A DNA stretch of 64,000 nt from Dictyobacter formicarum (GCF_016587435.1 NZ_BNJJ01000028.1:42824-106823), one strand, 5' to 3'. Numbered from the stretch's first letter, positions 36,745 to 46,421 are shown. Made by a program: numbers and translations. Notes: generated by a model from the letters alone, not told the origin.

Positions 36745-36802
36745 TTGATTAGCAATACCTAATTTGGTATAGTATGCGTTGCGAGTAAGATATACGCATA
36801 CT
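36745..36802 (+). promoter_or_regulatory. Promoter and operator-like dyad of the HTH gene (copy 3)
   Basis: TTGATT (36745-36750), 17 bases, TATAGT (36768-36773) is a good sigma-70 promoter. AGTATGCGT (36771-36779) and ACGCATACT (36794-36802) are a 9-bp inverted repeat overlapping the -10 box and start site, suited to autorepression by the encoded regulator. The dyad core is conserved in copies 1 and 2. Confidence 0.65.
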
Positions 36803-36824
36803 TTTTTATTTTTGGAGCAGCAAC

Positions 36825-37259
36825 ATGGCTAATATGGAGTTTAGTGAGAGTCAACGCGCCGCTTTTAATCATTTAATCGTCGAAGCCATGGCTGAGCGTG
36901 GCTGGAAGCAAAAGAATTTGGCAGAAGCTGCTGATGTAAATGAATCCCTGATCGGTATGTTTATTCGATCTATTTCCGAGCGGGTTTCTATCTCGACGTT
37001 TTTTCCTCTAGTACTGGCGCTGGATATCCCTTTGATGAAAGCTGCACGAGTGCTTGGCTTAGATCGCCAGATACGGCAGAATATCGAGAACGGACAGCAA
37101 AATCTGTATCCGAACTACCTGACTGAAGTCGCTGCTCTCTCCTTAGAGGGCGGTGAAAAGTTGGGTGAGTTAGATGAACTGTTACGGGATGTGCCAGCGG
37201 ATAGACGTGAGCTCTGTAAGAAGGCTATTTATGCCGTGGTAGAAAGCTTAAAAAAATGA
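36825..37259 (+). CDS. Helix-turn-helix regulator (XRE-like)
   Basis: 144 residues: an N-terminal XRE-like helix-turn-helix (RGWKQKNLAEAADVNESLIGMFIRS) and a helical C-terminal region (DELLRDVPADRRELCKKAIYAVVES). Strong GGAGC site 8 bases before ATG. It is the intact homologue of the broken gene at 17221. It is followed after 49 bases by a second small regulator; the pair resembles phage or plasmid-type control genes. The targets are unknown. Confidence 0.8.
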   Translation: MANMEFSESQRAAFNHLIVEAMAERGWKQKNLAEAADVNESLIGMFIRSISERVSISTFFPLVLALDIPLMKAARVLGLDRQIRQNIENGQQNLYPNYLTEVAALSLEGGEKLGELDELLRDVPADRRELCKKAIYAVVESLKK

Positions 37260-37308
37260 AGCGCATTTGGATGTATGGAATAGCAAATAACGATGAGGCG
37301 GAAATATA

Positions 37309-37569
37309 ATGGTCTCACAGACAGAAGATATTAAATATTTATCCCATTTTTTAAAGGCGTTTGCTGCTGAGCACCATACAGTGATGGGAGAGTTAATAGA
37401 GAAGTACAATGTCCCTCCGAATACTGCTTACAGGCTTTTGAATGGCCGATATACGAAAATCAATTTAGAGCATCTCCTGCTGATTGCTACAATTACGAAT
37501 ACTGATCCGGTAGAATTGTTTACGGAGCTACCCAGCGTGAAGGCACAAAGAACCGCTGGAAAAGAATAG
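37309..37569 (+). CDS. Small HTH regulator
   Basis: 86 residues with an XRE-like helix-turn-helix (HTVMGELIEKYNVPPNTAYRLLNGRYTKINLEHLLLIATI). Coupled to the preceding regulator gene. In copy 1 only the first about 14 codons remain (to 17752). The stop codon is two bases from the decayed first repeat of CRISPR array 1. Confidence 0.75.
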   Translation: MVSQTEDIKYLSHFLKAFAAEHHTVMGELIEKYNVPPNTAYRLLNGRYTKINLEHLLLIATITNTDPVELFTELPSVKAQRTAGKE

Positions 37570-37570
37570 G

Positions 37571-39006
37571 GAATCCTCTGCCGGATCGTTGACTCTGCTA
37601 CCAGAAACCCTGCATCTGTTTCAGATGAGCGCCATTCTTACAGTATCCTCTACCGGATCGTTCGTTGCCTCTGCTACTTTGTCAAGACAGATATAGGTGC
37701 GGATAGCCCGGTCTTACAGTATCCTCTAACAAATCATTACCTCTACTACCTACGAAACCTTAGATGAAGCCTTACAGGCCGTCACTTACAGTATCCTCTA
37801 ACGGATCGTTGCCTCTGCTACTGCCAATTCTCGCTGTTCCAGCGGAGCAGTTGGTGGTCTTACAGTATCCTCTAACGGATCGTTGCCTCTGCTACAATAT
37901 AGAGTCCCGCTCGCTATGCCTGCTCTATAACTCTTACAGTATCCTCTAACGGATCGTTGCCTCTGCTACCATGCGCATACCGCATCCCTCATTCGAGGTT
38001 GGATCGACTTACAGTATCCTCTAACGGATCGTTGCCTCTGCTACTACCTTGCCAATACGCTGGTCCTCTGTGAGCAGTATTCACTTACAGTATCCTCTAA
38101 CGGATCGTTGCCTCTGCTACGCCCTATAGTTCGTCCTGAACCCCAACCTATTATTCTTCTTCTTACAGTATCCTCTAACGGATCGTTGCCTCTGCTACCA
38201 GGAAACCCATATCCAGGAATACAAGATACTCCACTTACAGTATCCTCTAACGGATCGTTAGCTCTGCTACCTTGATCCCATTGTGCCTGATCGGCAGCCA
38301 GACAGCGACTTACAGTATCCTCTAACGGATCGTTAGCTCTGCTACAGAGAACTATGATGTCTCTCATATCTCACACCTGCACTTACAGTATCCTCTAACG
38401 GATCGTTAGCTCCGCTACACCCATTATCCAGGCGATCCATACTTGTCTTAAAGAGCCTTACAGTATCCTCTCCCGGATCGTTGGCTCTGCTACGCTTCCA
38501 GATGCAAGCAACCCGCAGGTTGCGGTCCACTTACAGTATCCTCTCCCGGATCGTTGGCTCTGCTACGAGCATGTTCACTGTTACGGATTATCTGGAGTCC
38601 AAGGCTTACAGTATCCTCTCCCGGATCGTTGGCTCTGCTACCTCGTCTTTAATCGCCGTGGACATACCACCATCGCCTTACAGTATCCTCTCCCGGATCG
38701 TTGGCTCTGCTACCTCGTCTTTAATCGCCGTGGACATACCACCATCGCCTTACAGTATCCTCTCCCGGATCGTTGGCTCTGCTACGCTATGATATGCGTT
38801 CCATTGTCGATGCGCTCGGTGCTTACAGTATCCTCTCCCGGATCGTTGGCTCTGCTACATGGAGAAAGTGACTTCAGCGTCTTCGGGGGAGGTAACTTAC
38901 AGTATCCTCTCCCGGATCGTTGGCTCTGCTACGCTAGGGGGGCTTGTCTTAATCCTGACCGTTTCCGCACTTACAGTATCCTCTCCCGGATCGTTGGCTC
39001 TGCTAC
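37571..39006 (-). CRISPR. CRISPR array 1: about 20 repeats, leader at right end
   Basis: Repeats of 37 bp (plus strand) begin CTTACAGTATCC and end CTCTGCTAC, with spacers of 35-38 bp. The first repeat (37571-37601) lacks its left third, the second (37637) has a 4-base insertion and the third (37713) has several changes: this is the old end. Intact repeats start at 37785, 37859, 37933 and so on to 38970-39006. Two internal modules change in blocks: TAAC/TTGCC (37785-38198), TAAC/TTAGC (38234-38418), TCCC/TTGGC (38457-39006). The spacers at 38642 and 38714 are identical. Transcription is leftward from the leader. Confidence 0.97.
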
Positions 39007-39440
39007 CGAGGGTGTCAGTAGCAACATTTTTGATGTATATGACCTGATGCTTGTTCACGGCCCCGTTTTTGGCCTCTCAGCGCTACGTGTTCTCTCATGT
39101 TATACGCGATTTTGGCCTTGCGGTCAAGTAGTTTCGAAAATCGTTTTTTGTCTGAAAACAGGGGAGATTTTCGAATGATATCATGCTTCTAAAGCACTAA
39201 AATATAATCCTTAATTCACTTTTGCATTAATAAATAGAGACCGTATCTGCCCTTATTTATTTTGGTGTTCTGATTTTGATAGGAGATTTTCGAAGTGACT
39301 CACTAGAGGGCGTGTTTTTTGGAGGTTGTCTGAGCTCGGACTTTCATTCGTAGCGAATTTTTTGAGTCACACTGCATTTCCGATGATTCTGGGGTCATCA
39401 GCAAGCTATGCTTGTACTATCGATGCTGTGCGCGGTGTAC
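39007..39440 (-). promoter_or_regulatory. Leader of array 1 with promoter
   Basis: Begins CGAGGGTGTC right after the last repeat. On the minus strand TTGACC (39127-39122), 17 bases, TATAAC (39104-39099) is a strong promoter into the array. GTTTCGAAAATCGTTTTTTG lies at 39131-39150, just upstream of the -35 box, with inverted partners GATTTTCGAA at about 39167 and 39287. The right part should also contain the cas1 promoter. Similar to the leader at 44029 over about 430 bases. Confidence 0.8.
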
Positions 39441-39485
39441 GGCACGCTGAAAATTGTTTGATGAAAGATATAAGAGGCAGTATGT

Positions 39486-40496
39486 ATGGATGTAATCATT
39501 GATGGGCATGGATTGTTTGTGGGAAAGCACCAGGGGCGCATTCGGGTATTCCGGGAGAAGAAGGTAGTTCAGGAGACGCCAATTGTCCATATCAAGCAGA
39601 TTGTGGTCGTTGCGCGTAGCGTGGGCATTTCAAGCGATGTGATTCAGATCTGCTGTGAAGAGGGGATACCTATCCATTTCCTCGGGCGAACAGGAACGCC
39701 GCTGGCTGCACTGTACGCGGCCGGACTAACAGGCACAGTGCTCACGCGCCGGGCTCAACTACTGGCCTACACGACGTCCAAAGGTGTAGCGGTCAGCAAA
39801 GCGTTTGTAACCGGCAAGCTCGGCAATCAGATGAATCTGCTGCGTTACCAGGCCAAGTCGCGTACAGATGAAGCCTATTTGCAAGCAGTCCGACAACATG
39901 TTGATGACCTACGCGCAGCTATCCAGGATGTCGCGGACCTCTCAGGTAACGTCGTCGATGAAATGCGCATTTCGCTCCTGGCAATCGAGGGACGAGCCGC
40001 GCAAAGCTATTGGAAGAGCATCAAGGCCGTTCTTCCTGCCGAACTTGCCTGGGAAGGACGCGAAACGCGTGGAGCCCAGGATCTGTTCAACTCGCTACTC
40101 AATTACGGCTATGGCGTGCTCTATACACAGGTCGAGCAGGCCATCTTGCTGGCTGGACTCGATACCTATGCTGGCTTTCTGCACGCAGACCGACCCGGTA
40201 AGCCCAGCCTGGTCCTGGACCTGATCGAAGAGTTCCGCCAGTGCGTGGTTGATCGCACCATTATCGGCTTGCTCAATAAGCATGTGCCTCTAGAGCAGGA
40301 TGAAGAGCATCGTTTGACCGAAACGACGCGCCGCAAGGTCGCCGAAAAAGTCCTGGAGCGACTAGATGCCAGCGCAGAATTATATGAAGGAAAGCGCCAG
40401 GCGTTGCGCTTCATCTTGCAATGTCAGGCGCGACACCTGGCTAGCTTTCTGCGCGGCGATCGTGAGCAATACACACCTTTTGTGGCTGGCTGGTAA
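39486..40496 (+). CDS. cas1: Cas1 integrase
   Basis: 336 residues; with Cas2 it inserts new spacers into the arrays. The N-terminal beta domain (IDGHGLFVGKHQGRIRVFRE) is followed by a helical nuclease domain. Metal ligands are visible as Glu in LAIEGRAAQSYW, His in YAGFLHADRPGKPSL and Glu/Asp in DLIEEFRQ. AGAGG site upstream. First gene of cas1-cas2-cas4, transcribed away from array 1. This module stands apart from the effector operon, and its C-rich codon use differs from it. Confidence 0.97.
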   Translation: MDVIIDGHGLFVGKHQGRIRVFREKKVVQETPIVHIKQIVVVARSVGISSDVIQICCEEGIPIHFLGRTGTPLAALYAAGLTGTVLTRRAQLLAYTTSKGVAVSKAFVTGKLGNQMNLLRYQAKSRTDEAYLQAVRQHVDDLRAAIQDVADLSGNVVDEMRISLLAIEGRAAQSYWKSIKAVLPAELAWEGRETRGAQDLFNSLLNYGYGVLYTQVEQAILLAGLDTYAGFLHADRPGKPSLVLDLIEEFRQCVVDRTIIGLLNKHVPLEQDEEHRLTETTRRKVAEKVLERLDASAELYEGKRQALRFILQCQARHLASFLRGDREQYTPFVAGW

Positions 40497-40519
40497 GAGA
40501 GGAGAAGAAAAAAGAAGCG

Positions 40520-40783
40520 ATGCGTTATCTGCTCATCTATGACATCACGCATGATGGTACGCGTACCAAAGTTGCCGATGCCTGCCTGGATTACGGTCTG
40601 GCCCGCATTCAATATAGCGCGTTCCTTGGCGAGCTGTCCGCGACCCATCAGCGCGAACTGCTGCTCAAGATCAAGCAACGCGCCGGGACCCATGGTCTGA
40701 ACGTGCACCTATTCCCACTGGATGAAAAAGCCTGGGAGAAACGCCAGGTCATCGATCGAAAGGAGCCTGGTACCGATGAGTGA
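40520..40783 (+). CDS. cas2: Cas2
   Basis: 87 residues, ferredoxin-like fold: MRYLLIYDITHDGTRTKVADACLDYGL with the conserved Asp after the first strand, then IQYSAFLGELS. Forms the Cas1-Cas2 integration complex. It starts 23 bases after cas1 (AGAGGAGAAG site) and overlaps cas4 by 8 bases. Confidence 0.96.
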   Translation: MRYLLIYDITHDGTRTKVADACLDYGLARIQYSAFLGELSATHQRELLLKIKQRAGTHGLNVHLFPLDEKAWEKRQVIDRKEPGTDE

Positions 40784-41378
40784 AACCTGCCTTCTCGACG
40801 TCACGGACCTCAAGCAATACGTTTGTTGTCCCCGACTGATCTATTATCGCTATACACTGCCAGCGATCAGGCCACTTACCTACACCATGGAAATCGGTAT
40901 CCAAAGCCATCAACAGGAAGAAGAGCGCGAGGTCCGCCGCAGCCTGAAAAACTACGGCATTGAGCACGGAGAACGTCTCTTCCGCTATCCAGTTAGTTCA
41001 GATACGATAGGTATCAAAGGCAATGTCGACCTGGTGCTTATCGTGCCAACCTCAAATGGCGAGAGCCAGGAAGCCATTGTGGTCGAATACAAGCATAGCG
41101 AACAGAAAGTCGGCCCACATTTCAAGCTCCAGCTAGCCGCCTATGCACTGCTCATTGAAGAGCAACTCGGCATTCCTGTGCTCCACAGCTTTATCTACTC
41201 CATCCCGCTGCGCAAAACCGAAAAAATCACGCTCACCCCGGCGCTACGTAACAAAGTCGGCACAGTTGTGCGCGAGATCCGCAGTATCATGGACAGCGAA
41301 CAAATGCCACCGCCCACCAGAAGCGCCCGCCGCTGTCCCACCTGCGAATTTCGCCGCTTCTGCAACGACATCGTATAA
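40776..41378 (+). CDS. cas4: Cas4 nuclease
   Basis: About 200 residues; trims new spacers and sets their orientation. Fe-S cysteines lie in YVCCPRLIYY at the N terminus and in CPTCEFRRFC at the C terminus. The RecB-type nuclease core is visible as GNVDLVL, VVEYKHS (E-x-K) and QLAAYAL. The start at 40776 has AGGAG 10 bases upstream and overlaps cas2. The order cas1-cas2-cas4 is less common than cas4-cas1-cas2. Confidence 0.95.
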   Translation: MSETCLLDVTDLKQYVCCPRLIYYRYTLPAIRPLTYTMEIGIQSHQQEEEREVRRSLKNYGIEHGERLFRYPVSSDTIGIKGNVDLVLIVPTSNGESQEAIVVEYKHSEQKVGPHFKLQLAAYALLIEEQLGIPVLHSFIYSIPLRKTEKITLTPALRNKVGTVVREIRSIMDSEQMPPPTRSARRCPTCEFRRFCNDIV

Positions 41379-41390
41379 CCCAACACGAAA

Positions 41391-41422
41391 GAGGGTAGAC
41401 GCCGGAGCTGGCGTCTACCCTC
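41391..41422 (+). terminator. Hairpin after cas4
   Basis: GAGGGTAGACGCC (41391-41403) and its exact complement (41410-41422) surround GGAGCT: a 13-bp stem 12 bases after the cas4 stop and 45 bases before array 2. Confidence 0.7.
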
Positions 41423-41467
41423 CCCTCGCCACACAACCCAACAACCTCGCACTAAGCTCATCCTAGT

Positions 41468-44028
41468 CTTGCAGTATCCTCGTTTGGATCGTCACCTCTG
41501 CTACTCGACTTCTTATCATGTACTACTCAAAATAAAAACGGACTTACAGTATCCTCGAACGGATCGTCGCCTCTGCTACGCGTAGTAGCTCTGGAGGTAG
41601 CTATCTACCTGGCCAGCCCTTACAGTATCCTCGAACGGATCGTCGCCTCTGCTACATTTTTCAAGTCACGGCAAACGGCGTCACTGTCTCAACCTTACAG
41701 TATCCTCGTTCGGATCGTTGCCTCTGCTACTACCACTTATCGACTGCATAGCCAGAGAGATCGGTGCCCTTACAGTATCCTCGTTCGGATCGTTGCCTCT
41801 GCTACTTTTATAGTCCGCAGCTATCACTTTCCCATCGTAGCTTACAGTATCCTCGTTCGGATCGTTGCCTCTGCTACCGATCTGGTCACAATCCGTGGCG
41901 ACGGCCGTAAAGACTTACAGTATCCTCGTTCGGATCGTTGCCTCTGCTACGTGATTTTAGCGATAGGATAGATGGCCCAGTTGCAATCTTACAGTATCCT
42001 CGTTCGGATCGTTCCCTCTGCTACACTGCCTGGATACGGATACATTCGCGCTGAGGATGGACTTACAGTATCCTCGTTCGGATCGTTGCCTCTGCTACGC
42101 TGGACGTTCGTATAAGCATTGTACGGTCCCAGCCTTACAGTATCCTCGTTCGGATCGTTCCCTCTGCTACGCCCAATAAGCGCCAGCAGGCCGAATATCG
42201 AGACCTCTTACAGTATCCTCGTTCGGATCGTTCCCTCTGCTATGACCACGCATCGATATTACCGCAGAAGAGTTTCGGAACTTACAGTATCCTCTAACGG
42301 ATCGTTATCTCTGCTACCCATACGGACTTCGTATTGCAAATCATATTTCTGTCATCGTCTTACAGTATCCTCTCACGGATCGTTATCTCTGCTACAAGCG
42401 ATGGCGTACATATGCTCTGCGTGACTTCAAAGCCTTACAGTATCCTCTCACGGATCGTTATCTCTGCTACAAGCGATGGCGTACATATGCTCTGCGTGAC
42501 TTCAAAGCCTTACAGTATCCTCTCACGGATCGTTATCTCTGCTACAAGCGATGGCGTACATATGCTCTGCGTGACTTCAAAGCCTTACAGTATCCTCTCA
42601 CGGATCGTTATCTCTGCTACAAGCGATGGCGTACATATGCTCTGCGTGACTTCAAAGCCTTACAGTGTCCTCTCACGGATCGTTATCTCTGCTACATAAC
42701 TATTCCCCGCTGCCTATTAACCCCTATGTTCTACTTACAGTATCCTCTCACGGATCGTTCCCTCTGCTACGAACACGTAGTAAGACCATTGGACAAAGAT
42801 AACATTGACTTACAGTATCCTCTCACGGATCGTTCCCTCTGCTACGTACTAGTACATATCCAGCAAAGAGACCGGGACCGCGTCTTACAGTATCCTCTAA
42901 CGGATCGTTCCCTCTGCTACCCAATATGCCTGGTTTGGCTATGCTAGTTCAGCATCCATACTTACAGTATCCTCTAACGGATCGTCCCCTCTGCTACGGT
43001 GTGAGTGCCTGGCCGTCCTCGCCTTTACACCTGGCTTACAGTATCCTCTAACGGATCTTTGGCTCCGCTACCTGTGAGATTGCATTTATTGTTAAACATT
43101 GGATCATTCTTACAGTATCCTCTAACGGATCGTCGCCTCTGCTACGAAGCATTATCGCGTCTTAGGAACGAAACAGCCTCCTAACTTACAGTATCCTCTG
43201 CCGGATCGTTCCCTCTGCTACCTACGCTCTTATACTCGTTGTCTAAACGGAAGTATAGCTTACAGTATCCTCTACCGGATCGTTCCCTCTGCTACAGGAG
43301 GTGCAAAATAATCATCGGGATCCAGTAATCAGACTTACAGTATCCTCTACCGGATCGTTCCCTCTGCTACTCTGATCCAGTGATCACAGTCACAGCGATT
43401 GAGGACTTACAGTATCCTCTAACGGATCATTCCCTCTGCTACCTGCTATTTCAAGGACACGATGGAACTGGTGTACGACTTACAGTATCCTCGTTCGGAT
43501 CGTTCTCTCTGCTACGCTATAGTGCCAGTCTGGAAGTCTGTATCTGGCGAATCTTACAGTATCCTCTACCGGATCGTTCCCTCTGCTACTCCATCAGGGT
43601 CAAGAGCTGCCCAGAGACACACAACTTACAGTATCCTCTAACGGATCGTTGCCTCTGCTACATCCCAATAAAAACAAATAGCTCGGATAAGGTGGCCCTT
43701 ACAGTATCCTCTAACGGATCGTTGCCTCTGCTACGCGGATTGGCGGAGTTGCAACATTAGCGCCGTCTGTCTTACAGTATCCTCTAACGGATCGTCGCCT
43801 CTGCTACTTGACGTGGCTGGCGGGGGCACCAAACAGGTCGGCTCTTACAGTATCCTCTAACGGATCGTCGCCTCTGCTACATATGCACATACTTGGCGCC
43901 ACGCTCGGCGGCGGCAAACTTACAGTATCCTCTAACGGATCGTCGCCTCTGCTACCGAGACCAACTGGCCTTGGAGCAACAGAAGAAGAGTCTTACAGTA
44001 TCCTCTAACGGATCGTCGCCTCTGCTAC
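41468..44028 (-). CRISPR. CRISPR array 2: about 35 repeats, highly variable internal modules
   Basis: Same 37-bp frame (CTTACAGTATCC ... CTCTGCTAC) with spacers of 35-38 bp, from 41468 (GCAG variant) to 43992-44028. Internal modules change along the array: GAAC/TCGCC, GTTC/TTGCC, GTTC/TTCCC, TAAC/TTATC, TCAC/TTATC, TCAC/TTCCC, TAAC/TTCCC, TAAC/TCCCC, TGCC/TTCCC, TACC/TTCCC, GTTC/TTCTC, TAAC/TTGCC, TAAC/TCGCC (leader end). Four consecutive spacers from 42396, 42471, 42546 and 42621 are identical (starting AAGCGATGGCG). The leader is at the right, so transcription is leftward. Confidence 0.97.
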
Positions 44029-44460
44029 CGAGGGTGTCGGCGGCAGGTTTTTTGATGCATATGACCTGTGACCATGGCAAAGGCCGTTTTTTTGGCATCT
44101 CAGCGCTACGCGTTCTCTCATGTTATACGCGATTTTGGCGTCCGGGTCAAGCGGTTTCGAAAATCGTTTTTTGTTCGAAAACACGGGGGGATTTTCGGAC
44201 GCGATTCCTTCCTATACATAGCCTTCTCGTGCTCAGCACAGGCTTCTCACTCGATAAATGAGGACATGGACTGTCACTATTCATTTTTGGTGTCCTAATT
44301 AAAGCGCCGATTTTCGAAAAGGGTCGCGAGAGAGGCGTTTTTTTGGGGATTCTCTGAGCTCGTTTTTTGAATTTGATGAATTTTTTTGGGGACGCGGACT
44401 TTTCCGATGAATTCGGGGTTGGTCAGACTTTATACTTGGCTTATCACTATTTGGAGGTGC
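44029..44460 (-). promoter_or_regulatory. Leader of array 2 with promoter
   Basis: Starts CGAGGGTGTC like leader 1. Minus-strand TTGACC (44150-44145), 17 bases, TATAAC (44127-44122). GTTTCGAAAATCGTTTTTTG is at 44154-44173, 125 bases from the last repeat, as in the other two leaders. Inverted GATTTTCG motifs follow at about 44191 and 44310. Similarity to leader 1 continues up to just before the downstream gene in each case (cas1 there, a WYL gene here). Confidence 0.8.
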
Positions 44461-44464
44461 TGAG

Positions 44465-45412
44465 ATAAAGACAGATAGTTTCAAGCGGCTGGAACGAATG
44501 CTGCTGATGATGAAGTTGTTTTCTGAGAAGCCAGCGTGGCGGGTTAAAGAGATTGCCACTCGTCTAGGTATTAATGAGGATACCGCCGCTAATAATTTAA
44601 AAGACCTTAGCTATTCTGGTTTGTTGCCACTGGATACCGAGAAACACGTATGGAAGTTGATAGAGGGCTCAGTCGTTCCTCAGTTGACGATTTCGTTGAG
44701 CTATGCGGAGGCGGGCGGGCTCTACCTGGCAGGCCGTTTGCTGGCGCAGATCCAGGATGAGCAGAACTGGCATATCTCGATGGCGCTCAAAAAGCTGCTG
44801 GACGCGCTACCGCCGACGCTCCAGGAGCAGCAGCAGGAACTGCTAAGCCTGCTGATGTTCTCGGATGACGCGCTACCAGCGGAGCAACGCCAACGAGACA
44901 TGTCGCAGATCTTTCAGGTTCTAACAAGCGGCTGGATCACGCGCCACCGTATCCGCTTGACCTACCAACCGCCGAAGAGCGGAGCGTTTGAATGCTTCTT
45001 TGAGCCGTATCTTCTTGAACCTTCAGCGATCGGGCGCACCATCTACGCCATTGGCAAGAGTAGCATCAAAGATCAGCTCCGGACCTTCAAGCTTGAACGC
45101 ATCCTGAAGGCCGAGTTGATGGATGGGTCCTTTGTCGTACCCGCCAATTTTGATGGGCCGAAACTGCTACGCTACGCCTGGGGCGTGATGTATGGCGATG
45201 AAGAGCCTGTCACGGTTCGGCTTCGCTTTCATGCCAACGTAACCAAACGGCTCCACGAGACGCGCTGGCATCCAACACAATCTATCCAGTTAACAACCTA
45301 TGGCTGCGAGTGGAGCGCCCAGATCGGCGATATCACGGAGATTGAGCCCTGAGTGCGTGGCTGGGGAGCCGACTGAGAAGTATTAGAGCCACTAGAGCTA
45401 CGTGAGCGCGCC
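44465..45412 (+). pseudogene. WYL-domain regulator, degraded copy
   Basis: Related to the intact regulator at 46422: helix-turn-helix (WRVKEIATRLGINEDTAANNL), then a WYL domain (FFEPYLLEPSAIGRTIYAIGKS, RTFKLERI). GGAGG at 44453 points to codon 44465, which is ATA instead of ATG (frame KTDSFKRLERM). Near the end, EIEP-stop-VRGWGAD-stop-EVLEPLEL matches [20 protein letters not shown] of the intact copy, so a Trp and a Cys codon have both become TGA (first stop 45350). Translation from 44498 could still give a 284-residue truncated protein. Confidence 0.8.
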
Positions 45413-45457
45413 ATCATTCATGTACGTCGGGCATTGCTACTATCCTCCATGCCTGCC

Positions 45458-45758
45458 CTTACAGTATCCTCGTGCGGATCGTCTTCCCTACCACATTAAC
45501 CGGGATGTACGCCAAAGCTTTCGTAGCGCCACTTACAGTATCCTCTAACGGATCTCTAGCTCTGCAATGCGAAGAGATACACAGCGAAAAGCGCATCACC
45601 TGCTTTTACAGTATCCTCGCTCAGATCGTTAACCCTGCAACCGAAGATAGCATACACCGGATGAAATGATAGTATCCTCAGCGGATTGTGTAAATGAATA
45701 ACCATTCATCCTGACAAACAGGAGGGAACACTTACAGTGTGCTCGACGCATCGCTACT
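45458..45758. CRISPR. Decayed CRISPR array remnant
   Basis: Degenerate repeats at 45458-45494 (ends CCCTACCAC), 45532-45568 (ends CTCTGCAAT), 45605-45641 (ends CCCTGCAAC), about 45670, and 45732-45758 (CTTACAGTGTGCTCG). The first three keep the 73-74-base period of the living arrays. No leader adjoins it. It follows directly on the degraded WYL gene, so an entire array-regulator unit appears to be decaying. Confidence 0.8.
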
Positions 45759-45954
45759 ATTATATCCGCATAATATGCCGCTTGACAAATCGGTATATGC
45801 GCAAACATAATCACACCCCTGGAACTGATTGCTCTATATTATATACCTCTCTCACTTGTTTTAAATAGGAGAGAACAGGGATTGACTAATAGTCTTGCAA
45901 AAGTTACACTAAGAGCATCAAAAACTTGTTTTATACCCCTAGAAAGGTAAAATT

Positions 45955-46230
45955 ATGCAAAGCCACGATAAGGACAATGACTCAGAGAAAAATCAACAGA
46001 TTCCTACCGCTGTCGCAAAATACATGGGGAACGCTTCCATTGCAGTTCGATTCGAAGCAATCGGAGATCGTAGCCGTTTTCGTGTACTACTACAACATTT
46101 TCGATTTCAATTTGTATTGGCTCGATGTGAAGAAATAGATAATCTCAAATGGTGGTTGATCACTGAAAGTCAATTCAAGATTTTTACAGACTTTTGCAGC
46201 AATCATGGTTTAAGATTAATCACCGCCTAG
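45955..46230 (+). CDS. Hypothetical protein (91 aa)
   Basis: Polar 91-residue protein, start MQSHDKDNDSEKN, with a compact region ASIAVRFEAIGDRSRFRVLLQHFRFQFVLARCEEIDNLKWWLI. AGGTAAA precedes the ATG. An overlapping 70-residue frame from 45926 is less likely. Family not recognised. It lies between the decayed array and the effector operon, so a role linked to CRISPR is possible but unsupported. Confidence 0.5.
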   Translation: MQSHDKDNDSEKNQQIPTAVAKYMGNASIAVRFEAIGDRSRFRVLLQHFRFQFVLARCEEIDNLKWWLITESQFKIFTDFCSNHGLRLITA

Positions 46231-46260
46231 AATACAATCGACAGAAAGGATGAGCATCGC

Positions 46261-46316
46261 GAAAAAATGACCATCCCGATTTTTTCCTTGCTTTGTTGCG
46301 TTACTTGCAACAAGTA
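46261..46316. promoter_or_regulatory. Hairpin and small dyad before the effector operon
   Basis: GAAAAAAT/ATTTTTTC (46261-46286) could terminate the small gene upstream. TACTTG-CAA-CAAGTA (46302-46316) is a short palindrome about 105 bases before the WYL regulator start and could be its operator. Confidence 0.35.
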
Positions 46317-46421
46317 GCTTGTACACTTGAAAAGGATGCAGCAGTGGTCACTTCTAAAGCAATTCGTAAGGTCCATTAGTTGCTACTTTTGTTATAAGGA
46401 TGTCAAAGGAAAAGGAGTTGT

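Larger units (their letters stand above)
36600..37569 (+). repeat. Repeated segment, copy 3 (longest)
   Basis: Same left edge GAAACCAACGCTGCG, then promoter, an intact helix-turn-helix gene and an intact second small regulator gene. The first degenerate CRISPR repeat starts two bases after its last gene. Comparing the three copies shows a common left boundary but different right boundaries (17752, 35198 and at least 37569). Confidence 0.85.

Noticed and set aside
38481..39047. Repetitive proteins with SYSILSRIVGSAT or LTVSSPGSLALL repeats in the arrays
   Set aside because: These are translations of CRISPR repeats (period 72-75 bases is often a multiple of three), not genes. The same holds for similar frames at 42119-43008 and 57092-59540.
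37571..44028. Arrays transcribed rightward, because the plus-strand repeat end GCAAC resembles the common GAAAC end
   Set aside because: Degenerate repeats are at the left ends, conserved leaders with promoters are at the right, and the stem-plus-8-nt handle fits only the minus strand.
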